Position numbers and translations under genes: made by a program
Source of the DNA: Chara braunii
Lineage: Eukaryota; Streptophyta; Charophyceae; Charales; Characeae
Direction: 5' to 3'
NCBI GenBank assembly: GCA_003427395.1
Contig: BFEA01000036.1
Location: 1,156,299-1,176,914, forward strand
DNA length: 20,616 nucleotides
Part shown: positions 9,038 to 17,947 of the stretch, one piece after another
How the letters are laid out: the number at the start of each line of letters is the position of its first letter
Numbering within the stretch: position 1 is the first letter of the stretch
Notes under the pieces: generated by a model
The model's input: the letters and a program-made list of their open reading frames with translations, nothing else
Told to the model about the DNA's origin: nothing
The model's database searches: none

Positions 9038-11830
9038 TTAACATATGATATAAAGGAATTTATATGGATTGCTTTGATAAGCACAAGATTGTCTTAATAA
9101 GTATAACGCACAGAGTGGACCGACAGTTTCTTGTTTGTTAGTTATGCTAAATAGTTGGGATGATAATCGCCGACGAGTTTTTGTTTCAGATGAGAGTGGA
9201 GAAAGTTTTTCAATGAGTTGTTCTCGATGTTGTCGTGCATCAAAAACAGTCAAGCGAAGAACAATTTTGCAATCAATTTTATGTTGATCTTTAGTTGCAT
9301 ATTTGCAACAGTAAAATATACGTTCTGCTGCTTCAACACCGCAAAAAAAATGTTGGATATCACGATTGCATTTAAAAGCACATAAAAGTATATCATTGTA
9401 TGCTTTGATATATTCATTTCCATATATACGTGCTAATTCGATTCCCGCATTGTTTAGCGTTGTTTCGTTACAATATTCTTGAGGGAAAAGATATCGACAA
9501 ACATCGTCGTTTTTGTTCATGCGTGTCTGTTTGAAACACGATTTTGTATGTGTTAAGTGATGGATTTGTACTAAGTAAAGAAGTGCAGACAATGATGCAG
9601 AAAAAATAACATAGTGTGGAGGCATCGCTAGAAATATTGGACTTGTTGAACGAATATAGAATACATCGTCGGTCATACGAATATGTGTTGCTCTTGGTGC
9701 ATTATGATCGTATAAATCATCATATCCAAGCAATAGTTTAGATTCTAAAATTTGTTGACGATGTATGTGTTGTGAACTAAAAAGTGTATTACAATGTGTA
9801 CATTTTAAGCTTGTGGGTTCGTGTAATATTTTACTAGGTTTTTTTTAGAATGGTGAATAATGTTCTGATAGCGATATTGGATGTTGTATATAGGATGGTG
9901 GTAGTGCATGACATTCTGTACAAGATAGTGATGAAATATTTTCATTGTCACATGTTTTTATAATACTGTCAATGTATTTTGTTACTAATTTGCTAAATTG
10001 AAGATCAAAAGTTTCTAATTTATCAAAATCTAAAGTTGTTAGTGGTGTATTTTCAAGCTTAACAAGTGTATGTAAATGTAGTATTCCTCGTCCTTGTGTT
10101 TCTACCATTCCAAAGTATGCTTTGATATTTCCGAATAAACCTCCTGTAGATTTGCTTTTATGTGTAGTTGGGTCGAAGCCTAAAATATCATATTAAAAAT
10201 TTCAGATCAATCGATCAAACAAACGTGCTGATACAATGTTATCTGTCATTGATAATTCTTGTAATTGTTCAGTATTTATATCAGGATTAGTTATAAAGAT
10301 ATCACAAAATTCATCGACATCAAGAAGGTCGACATATAATGCAAGAATATATATTGTATCTGTATTTGGTGTTAGTGTAATAAAAAAACTTGGTTGGCTT
10401 AAACGATTGCAAGTTGCAAATGTTTCTTGACGTCGTGTGCGTCGTTCTCCATCGCTTCCCCACACATGTGCTGATGCGCATCCAACATGTCGAAGTAGAT
10501 AATTTACAGCTGGATCGTTTTGATGTGTAGTATGACCACATCGACGACATCGAGCATTTTCTAGACCAACTTTTAACATGTCAGTTGTGATTTCAGCAAT
10601 TGAGAGATGCAGTTGTGGTCGGTTTTTACAAGTTTTATTTGAAAATTTATATCCACGATCAAGAGAAAAACGGTCGAAATTTACCATTGTGTAGTGTGGA
10701 TCTTGTGCAAAGTGTGGAATGCTTAATAAACAATAATGCTTTACGTAAATATTGTGAAACCGGTATTCGTCCTTTTGTTTCTCCCGAGTGTCCTCGACCG
10801 TATGAAAATAAATGTGGGAATAATTTAGCTTCGAGATTTGGATCAAACATGTTTGCAAATTTTGATGATGTATGGAGTGCAAATATAGGTTATTTATTTT
10901 TAATAATCGTTCGAGAATACATTTTTCGAGAGCGTTATCTATTGGCGCATTTTCATGTAAAAAAATAACGGTTTTTTCAATGTTTGTATTTTCATTGCAA
11001 GTTTCCTTAGGTGCATTTAAACCATCTTGTTCACCATCCAGTTCTTTAGCGCACATAATATCAGATGATAGATCTTTGATTATATTATTTGGAATATACA
11101 TGGGATCATCAATGGGAATAATATCAAGTTCGATTTTATCTAATTTTATGTGCGAATAAAAATCGTTGTTTGTAATGTAAAATGTAAGTAATTCTTTGAC
11201 TATTAAATGTCTTACACGATGTAATTTTTTTATTCGTATAAGTTGTGTATCAGTGAAAGAGCCCGCCAAAATAATTCGATAGAATGTATCTTTTCTTATC
11301 GATTTAGGTAATAAAGTAGCAGTTGGACCTGAAATTGCTTCAAAAACGAGTAAGTGGGAACGTATTGAGCGATGTAGTCCTCCGCGCATGATGCTTGTTT
11401 GTCCAAGTATGTTTGTTAAACTTGTCATAAATAGCGCGGGCCAAGTGGCTTCTTGTAATGATGGCAGTAATCTACCAATTAAAAAATTATTTGCAATTGC
11501 AAATTTAGGTAAATGTGTTTGTCGTCTTGAGTCAAATAGTGCATTATTGCATCCGTTACATATATTGATTGTGATATCATTGTTTTAATCAATATTTATA
11601 CCGTTTCTACATAACATAATGTTTTGTAATAGTGGACATAGATCACTACAGCCGTAATATTTAATGCGATCTAAATGCAATAAAGGTTCAGGATTTTGTA
11701 AATAGTTTTTCATGCAATTTATAATTTTTGGTTCGTATGGTGAGCATTTGTGAATATGTATTTATAATGCTAATTCGTCACAAACACAACATATTTTTTC
11801 TACCAATTGTATAAAATTTAATTTTTGTAT
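9038..11830 (-). other. RepHel Rep (HUH) endonuclease segment
   Basis: This part should nick and join single-stranded DNA during rolling-circle transposition. Cys pairs (CCVC, CSDLC, ICNGC at about 11550-11790) precede a DUF6570-like block with LPKFAIANNFLIGRLLPSL. The Helitron_like_N signature follows: SFFITLTPNTD, ARLFDRLI, then GGLFGN-KAYFGMVETQGRG and the metal-binding LHLH (His codons at 10076-10078 and 10070-10072). Downstream come CRYLFPQEYC and CNRDIQHFF, followed by YCCKYATK, whose two tyrosines (codons 9311-9313 and 9299-9301) match the paired catalytic tyrosines of Helitron Rep. Stops at 11762, 11585, 10202, 10193 and 9845 break the frame, but there is no indel across the whole segment. 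Only the end, near 9045, is frameshifted. Confidence 0.93.
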
Positions 11831-11995
11831 TATATTTTTTGTGAGTTCATTATTTTTCGATTGTGAGATCCGAGCTATGAAAGATGAAGATGCACTATTG
11901 TTAGTTTGCTGATTGCATGTATGTGCAAGAGTTTTTAGACGAATATATTTTATTGGTTTATTAAAATTTATAGTCGTTTGTGAATTTAAAGATAT

Positions 11996-12520
11996 TTATA
12001 ATGAAGAAGGAATGTTATTTGTTTGGTGATGACGCATACGTGCAAGAGTTTTTAGTCGTATGTGTTTTATTGGTTTATTAGTAATTGAAGATATTCGAAA
12101 GATATTTAAACTATCATTTGTTGATGTTATAATGGTCGAATTTGAATTTGATAATATATTTGTTTTTGTGTTTTTTATGCAAGGAAGTGTTTTTTTACGA
12201 GCTAATTGTTTCATTCGCAAACGAGTTTTTGTTGCGTTATATGATATTTCATTTTCAATTTTTGTTGTTGTTTTTTTACTATTATGATGATGATCTTGTG
12301 TCGGAGATATGTTGAATGAACTAGTATTTGATAGTGTAGAATTCATATTTTTCGTTTTTTTTAATATTATTTATCGATGCCATGCAGAGTCAGATGCTAA
12401 GCGTTTTTTCCGAGTTTCTTTATCCCCATTAAATTTACGTAAACGAGCTGCTGCATGTCGTTTTGCTAATCGTATTTCTCGTTGTTCTGGTGTTTTTTGT
12501 TTTTTATTTGTCTTTTTCAT
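11996..12520 (-). other. RepHel N-terminal basic repeat region
   Basis: Starts at ATG 12520 with a Lys/Arg-rich segment, PEQREIRLAKRHAAARLRKF, resembling the repeated RLA-type basic motifs at the N-terminus of many Helitron proteins; I infer nucleic-acid binding or nuclear localisation. A TAA at 12371 interrupts it, and the same frame continues. A related motif, KHIRLKTLAR, recurs as KYIRLKTLAH exactly 117 bases (39 codons) further on, just past the TAA at 11996. That indicates an in-frame internal duplication. A third weaker version (TRLRMKQLARK) lies upstream. Confidence 0.7.
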
Positions 12521-13328
12521 TATTAATGTAGTATGTGTCAATATAATAAAGTTATATAAAAGACAATTTATATATATGTTTTATATAATATATAAAAAAA
12601 TATAGTTAATATAAAATATGAAAAAGATTAGAAGAGAGCAAACAAAATCGAAACGAGTAATGTGAAGTTAAGAAAAGAAATGTCAAGTTATTAATAGGTT
12701 TGCTTTGAACAATCAGAAAATATGAAAAATATGTATTGACGTTTTTTTAAATTTATATATATATTTTATTTTATGAATTTTTTTTATTAATTCTCTGCAA
12801 AAACAATGCACAAAAAACAAATAAAACAATAAAAATGATTAATATATATATACATATTTTTAATTTATTATTAATTTATTTATATATATATATATATAGT
12901 AATATATTTCATATATCAAATTGTTGTGGAAAAAAAAAAGATTAAAATCTTTGAAAAAAAAAAAAAAAAAAAAAATCAACATCACAAATTCAAATTGTAT
13001 AGAAATTGGAAATTATTATCACAAAACGAAGATTGTTTATGAAATATACAAATGTATTTTAAAATGTATAAAAAAAAAAAAAAATGTGATCAGTTTCGAA
13101 ATGAGATCACAAGATTTAATCCCTAATGTATTAAAAAAAAAAAATACAAAGACAACTGTGATTAATATATGTTTTTATTATCTATAACTATTGACGTATT
13201 ATCTATAGTTGAGTGAACCATGTCGGATTTATGACTATATATATTCATAGTATTTATAAATGCATATTGAAATTGTCAAATTGATGATAATTAATGGACG
13301 AATTAAAAAAATGTCCAAGAACATTGAG
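12521..13328. other. AT-rich low-complexity spacer upstream of the RepHel gene
   Basis: About 800 bases of extreme AT content, with TA-rich runs (12750-12900) and several poly(A) tracts on the plus strand (12930-12975, 13070-13083, 13132-13143). It separates the right X copy from the RepHel start and would hold the RepHel promoter. The TATA-like strings are too many to choose one. Plus-strand frames made of Lys/Ile/Asn are compositional artefacts. Confidence 0.6.
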
Positions 13329-14316
13329 CTAATCTTTTCCAGACGATTGAACTGTGAGAGTGGTCGAATCGACCGTTCCATCATCAACTCTAAATACACG
13401 TCGAAATTGGCTAAATGGCGGTGGTTAATAACCAGGATGAGTAGGAAAATACGAGTACAGCGAAGGACAATTAGTAAGACGATTGACTATGTAATAAAAC
13501 CATGGTCCAGATCCCAAAAGAAACCATTCAGAAAGAAAAGCAGGATTGTTGTTATCGTTGCGAGCAAAAGCAAAGATTAGATGTTGACTGAGGTTAACAA
13601 GCGAATTTAATATAATTGCATCGTATGAATGGTTGATGAAAAATTATCGTAAAGCAATTCCTCTAAAATGAGATCAATCTGTTGATATTGGAGTAATGAA
13701 TGTACATAAGCAAAGTGTGAATGAATAAAAAACGACTCTAAAGTTAGTACGATTAACTCTTACGTATTCTGTAACACGTTCATCGTACATTTTTGTTGCT
13801 CCATAAGATAAAAAATGCAATGGACGTCCGTTGAAAGTGATTAAAGAAAGAATAATATATGAGAAAAACGAATGTGATAGTGTACGTATAGCAACATCCT
13901 GTTCGATAATATGAAATATTCTTTCGTTTGAATGAAAGGTTAATAATACAGAATGCCGTAAAAATTCAAAAAGATGATTGTTATTAAGCACGGGATTATA
14001 TTCAAACTCTCGTAACTTCGATTGGATTATAGTGGAGAACGAAAAGCGAAAATGGTATTAGAATTGCACGGAAAGGATCTATGACGAAGAAATCATCCAA
14101 TGATGGTGCAACTATTGGATTGTTGACAATACTATGAACTATCCGTGAGAAGACGACGAAAAATCCGGGCAAAATCTCTCGCAATGGTATGAACGAATTC
14201 GTTGGAGTATTGACGTTTCGAGGGTAGTAATTGGGAAGCACAGGATAAAAAAACGACGCTTCGGCTGAAGGGTAGAACTGAATATATCTTGCTTCTGTGC
14301 TTGAAGGAAGATCCAT
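13329..14316 (-). pseudogene. Unknown gene X, right copy (decayed)
   Basis: About 329 codons from an ATG at 14316 (MDLPSST) to a TAG at 13329-13331. A frame change near 14000 joins the first part, ending HYNPIEVTR, to EYNPVLNNNHLFEFLRH. After that a single frame runs to the end, with a TGA at 13674-13676, a TAA at 13644-13646 and a third stop about 60 codons before the end. It is homologous over its full length to the left copy (4171-5173), including the NPAFLSEWFLLGSGPWFYYI block. The two TGA/TAA stops face Leu codons in the left copy, while the left copy's stops face Tyr and Arg here. The copies are strongly diverged in protein, so the duplication is old or the copies came from different elements. 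Function is unknown. Confidence 0.75.
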
Positions 14317-14610
14317 GCTCGATTTCAGAAGAAGATTTCAAAAAATGGAACTTGTATTGTCTTCGACTCTTTGAATATGAGATCAACACTCCTGTTTTTT
14401 TATCAAAACAAGAAAAATATAAACAATACACCAAGCATATCATAGTAACTAAATGAGTGTATATAACAAATAAGTTAAGATAAATTCATTGACGAGTTTT
14501 GATATCATATATATAAGGTTTTTAAAAAAGATTAATCAAAATTCATGAGGTTAATTGCAAAGATGTTTTTTCTATAATTATTATGAATATTTTGAAGTTA
14601 GCAACTTCAA
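14317..14610. other. AT-rich right margin of the element
   Basis: AT-rich sequence upstream of the right X copy, ending with the hairpin at 14592-14610. Beyond it the sequence changes to GATA- and GAGA-rich host-like DNA, so the element probably ends about here. No canonical Helitron terminus could be fixed by eye. Confidence 0.4.
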
Positions 14611-14616
14611 GTTGCG
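14592..14616. repeat. Nested palindromes at the right margin of the element
   Basis: TTGAAGTT, AGC, AACTTCAA forms a perfect 8-bp stem with a 3-base loop (14592-14610). The right arm is shared with a second, overlapping palindrome, GCAACTTCAAGTTGC. It lies where the AT-rich element gives way to flank. Terminal hairpins are known for Helitrons, but a role here is inference. Confidence 0.6.
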
Positions 14617-16409
14617 TCACCACACGGAGAGAGATAAAGATAGATATAGAGATAGACTGCATATCTATAGCGTAGATGCTGTAAATCTAATCTGTGTATC
14701 TATATATTTTTCCTCTTGACTTTTTTTTCCTTCGTTTGTGTTCGGAGATTTGTTTTTTCCTTTCTTTGTGTATATATTTGTATGTTTGTGGATTTCTATC
14801 TCTGTGAATTTGTCTATCTGTAGAATTTTGTAAGTATATGTAACTGATAGATCCGTGCGTGTGTTGGAAAAAACAACAGTAAAAAAATACGAAATGCTCC
14901 TCAGAATGAAAATGAAGCTAGGGTCATAAGAACCCGTTTTATGAAAGGGAGGAGTCAAAAAAAAGAATTGCTAAAAAACAGATAGAGAATAGTTATGCAC
15001 TTTATTCAGACCAATCTGTCCTGCAATCACAACAAACTGTGCATTCAAACCTCTTGCAAGAGTGAATTGCCCCATATACAGCTATCTTGATCTGATGTAA
15101 CTGTATCTTTACCGTAATTAATGATTGCATTATCGAAGTTTTTATTTTTCAAAAACAAAAACGAGAAAAAGTAGAATGCTGTCTTTCAAGTTCTTTCCTA
15201 TCAAGAACTAGGATGTGATTACGCTGAGACCAGGCTGGAACTATGCTAAGGCTATGTTCAATATATCATACTGTAAGCAAAAATAGCGTGAAAAAGAGGA
15301 AGACGGCGATGCAATTCAGCGAAGAGAACGACAATGAATCGTTCAAATTTTATTTTAATAGATGTTCTCCCAAATGACGCTTTCTCCTTTTATTTTTTTG
15401 AGGAATCTTTGTAGAGAAAGGGCGTAGTGGCCACTATCGCAGGTCAATCGTTAATGTATTTGACGGTATTAGTCGTCTGATGTAGATGCCTCTTGCATAC
15501 AAGACCTCCTACATGGATGTCGGTTGAGCGGCCATGTGTGTCATATCACCCACTTGCACACAGCCAAAGCACAAAGAGGCAAAGGAAAGAGCAAGGGAAC
15601 GTCCAGACATAAAAAGACCCAAAACGAAACAGACACTGTCGGGCACACACGCACGATCGCGCATTTAGCCTCGCACACAAAACGGCGGCACACGATCAGA
15701 GAGATTTTGCCGCGAGATTGACCATTTGCTGATGCATTGTTTATTCCGCAGATGAAAAAATATTCTCTTCTTTCTCACACACACACATACACACATACCA
15801 AAGGAAGAAATGTATAAATTCATATATCTATATTTTATCCGGTGTTTTTACCAATTTTGCTCACCCAAACGATAGGAGTATCGTGAGGAAAGTTAGGCAG
15901 GTGATGGTGGATGCTGTCTCAAGCATCTTACAAGCCAATGCGTTTTCAAATGATAAGTTGGCGAGGTATATAGGAGTTGATCGTTTTGACAATAAAACAA
16001 AATAGTAATAATAATAAACAACGGAAAAAATAGTAATAATAATGATAACAATAATAGTAACACAACACTTGTATCTCTCTCTTCGTATTGTCCCTGTGTG
16101 TTTGTGCCTTTGTGTGTTTGTGCTGCTGTGTCATTGCGTGTCTGTCTGTCTGTTTGCTTCAAAATGCTGAAGCCTGGTTCCTTTCAAGCCTTTTTGGGTG
16201 TATCGTTGCTTTGATTTGTGAGTCGTGGTTTTTCCCTGTGGAATGTGAGTCTTGTCTTTGAGATATGGCTGTTTCGCGGGCGTCCGTCGAACTCGGACTG
16301 TCTTGCTTTAGCCTGAGACCTTGGCCCACAAATTCGGCTTTTTTCGGATCTCCATCGTGGAAGGCTTTTCAAATAATAATAATCATAATAATAACAGCTC
16401 ATCTAGTTA
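14611..16409. other. Right flank, proximal part, no supportable gene
   Basis: GATA-rich (14630-14660), GT-rich and CA-rich (15776-15800) simple sequence alternates with ordinary DNA. Short frames here are not conserved-looking. I see no tRNA or rRNA. Confidence 0.5.
14733..14790. repeat. Dispersed motif, copy 1
   Basis: A roughly 55-bp stretch beginning CGTTTGTGTTCGGAGATTTG is nearly repeated at 19249-19306, in the same orientation, with small differences in the T runs and in the final ATATATTTGT(A/G)TGTTTGT. Two copies 4.5 kb apart suggest a dispersed host repeat. Confidence 0.8.
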
Positions 16410-16794
16410 ATGCTAGCAATAGAAGTCAGTTACATGGAGATGTTCATTCTTGTAAGCTACTGCCAGGTAAGTCTCTCTCTCTACCTGTGTGTGTGTGTGT
16501 ATATCTACCTTGTTTGTTTTTCTGTCTCTTCTGTGTCTACGGATCCAACCGTGTCTGTGTGTTTGTTTTGTACCTGTTAGGCTGACAGTGTTCTGTCTGT
16601 TTGTTCTGTTTGTTTATTTGTCTCTCAACACACAGGCGAATGATCCCCACATATGCAAGTTTGAGATGTTCGAAGGAGGAAGGATCATATTGTCACAAAG
16701 AACTGAGTACATAGCCAAAGACAGAAAGAGAGAGCAGAACCAAAAAAAAAATTGTTGTCGATATCGAACTCTCCCGGATTCATCAAGAAGCTGA
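16410..16794 (+). CDS. Candidate two-exon small gene (splice-signal based)
   Basis: A strong donor (CAG/GTAAGT, intron from 16467) and an acceptor preceded by a pyrimidine-rich stretch (CACACAG, ending 16635) bound a 169-base GT/CT-rich intron. Joining the exons in phase 0 gives an open frame from ATG 16410 through a short hydrophobic start (MLAIEVSYMEMFILVSYCQ) into ANDPHICKFEMFEGGRIILS, then a charged segment (DRKREQ), to a TGA at 16792. The total is about 71 residues. I recognise no family. The hydrophobic N-terminus could be a signal peptide. CT/GT-rich simple sequence makes chance splice sites likely, so this is a weak call. Confidence 0.2.
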
Positions 16795-16840
16795 AATGTG
16801 ACCCATGTGGAGACAAAATTCGAGACAAAGGCACTGGCTG

Positions 16841-17131
16841 CATGATTTGCACATGCACATGCAGACGTTCATGTCCATGATCTGCATGTGGACATGTATA
16901 TGCTCAAGTATATGATTCGCACTTGGACATGCAAATGTCTGAGTGCATGATCCGCACTTGGACGTGCATATAGCAAAGCGCATGATTTGCAACTGCACGG
17001 GCATGCAAATATGAAGACGCCGAAGTGTATGATTTGTACCTTCGCGTGCAAATGTCCAAGTGCACGATCTGTACTTGGACGTGCATATGCCTAAGTATAT
17101 AATTTGCACTCAGACACGCAGATGCTAAGTC
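16841..17131. repeat. 35-bp minisatellite, eight degenerate units
   Basis: Units start at 16841, 16876, 16911, 16946, 16981, 17028, 17063 and 17098. All are 34-35 bp except the fifth, which is 47 bp. The consensus is roughly YATGATTTGCACTTGGACRT followed by GCAAATGTCCAAGTG. The units are diverged, so the array is old. Minus-strand frames through it give Cys/His-rich repeats that are products of the repeat and are not a zinc-finger gene. Confidence 0.93.
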
Positions 17132-17611
17132 TGCGGTGGGCTTATTTTGTTCTAAGGCGGGCGGTAGACAGATACAGACAAGACTTCCTGATGAGTCAGT
17201 CAAAGACCGTTCCAGTCTCGTACAGTCAGAACCCTGATCAGCATCTACACACGGATCGACCCATTTTCCAAACCAGACGGTTGACTATTCATCATCGCTT
17301 GCTTACCCATTAGCTGATTGATTCACACGTAGCAGCATGCATCGGTAAACACGTATCTGATTGCCGATAAATATGTTTTTTTTTTGTTTTCTTTCAATGG
17401 GAGACGACCTTGAAGGGCCGTTCATGTGCCGATAGATATGTGTTTGAAAATCAATTGAGATATATTGTCAGAGCGTTGTGGTCGGCAGAAGAGGATAACG
17501 AAAGAGTATTATTTTCAATTCGGCTGTTGTCTAAACGGCGCGCAGCTCTGCAGTGTTATGATGCTTGATCATATTTTTAAAAACTGAATTCCGCCATGAT
17601 GATCAATCTGT
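17132..17611. other. Right flank between minisatellite and tandem duplication
   Basis: Mixed-composition DNA with one T9 run near 17371. No gene, RNA or repeat is supported. Confidence 0.45.
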
Positions 17612-17947
17612 TGAGGAGCCGTATAGAGAATAGTATACTCTACAAGTAATTGATTCAGTTTAAACAAGTATGCCCATCGAATTAAGGGCTTCGCTACACC
17701 ACTGTCGCGAAGATAAAAGTACGAGTGTATTTTCCTCCAGAGAGTGGCCAGATGTATTCGTTGCGATGGTCCAGCCTACTGAGCAACCGAATAGAGAATG
17801 ATACTCTATAATCAATCAACTCATTCACTTTAAATGAGTATGCTTCTCGAATTAAGGGCATCGCTACACCACTGTCGAAATGGAAAAAATACGACCGTAT
17901 CTTCCCGCAGAGAGTGGGCAGATACATCCCTTACTATGAATAGCAAC
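17612..17947. repeat. 168-bp tandem duplication (two diverged copies)
   Basis: Copy 1 is 17612-17779 and copy 2 is 17780-17947. Shared blocks include ATAGAGAATRRTACTCTA, TTTAAAYRAGTATGC, the identical 13-base CGAATTAAGGGCW context, CGCTACACCACTGTCG and CAGAGAGTGG-CAGAT. Bases just after 17940 resemble the start of a third, lost copy. No coding potential is conserved between the copies. Confidence 0.9.

Larger units (their letters stand above)
5416..12520 (-). pseudogene. Helitron-like Rep-helicase with C-terminal Ulp1-type protease, decayed
   Basis: Rolling-circle transposase gene, about 2,370 codons from ATG 12520 to TAA 5416. Reading order: basic repeat N-terminus; Cys-pair region; DUF6570-like block; Helitron Rep core with HxH and a YxxxYxxK motif; acidic spacer; Pif1-type helicase; Ser/Asn-rich linker; Ulp1-like protease. 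One frame holds from 12520 to about 9045. The frame then changes near 9045, 8883 (in a 7-base A run on the coding strand), 8288 and 7603, after which a single frame runs to the end. In-frame stops: TAA at 12371, 11996, 11762, 11585, 10193, 9845, 8620, 7929, 7908, 7770 and 6763; TAG at 7779, 6580 and 6073; TGA at 10202, 8476, 7950, 7384, 7285 and 6004 (lower coordinate of each). Helitron identity follows from established family motifs. Inactivity as a protein gene is inferred from the breaks, although homopolymer sequencing errors could explain some frameshifts. Confidence 0.93.

Noticed and set aside
10600-11159. Plus-strand open frames within the Rep region
   Set aside because: They are shadows of the long minus-strand Rep frame, which has family motifs.
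4171-12520. Ciliate-like or other variant genetic code
   Set aside because: All three stop codons occur in frame, CAA is still abundant, and in the X pair stops face Tyr, Arg and Leu.
12921-13187. Lys/Ile-rich plus-strand frame in the AT-rich spacer
   Set aside because: It consists of poly(A)-derived Lys runs and low-complexity sequence and shows no conservation.
2068-14316. Polinton, adintovirus or other viral element (suggested by the Ulp1-like protease)
   Set aside because: No family B polymerase, integrase, packaging ATPase or capsid signature is visible. The replication protein is clearly Helitron-type, with HxH, two tyrosines and a Pif1 helicase.
16783-17203. Cys/His-rich minus-strand frames resembling zinc fingers
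   Set aside because: They are translations of the 35-bp minisatellite. The Cys/His spacing follows the repeat period and is not a zinc-finger pattern, and several frames look alike.
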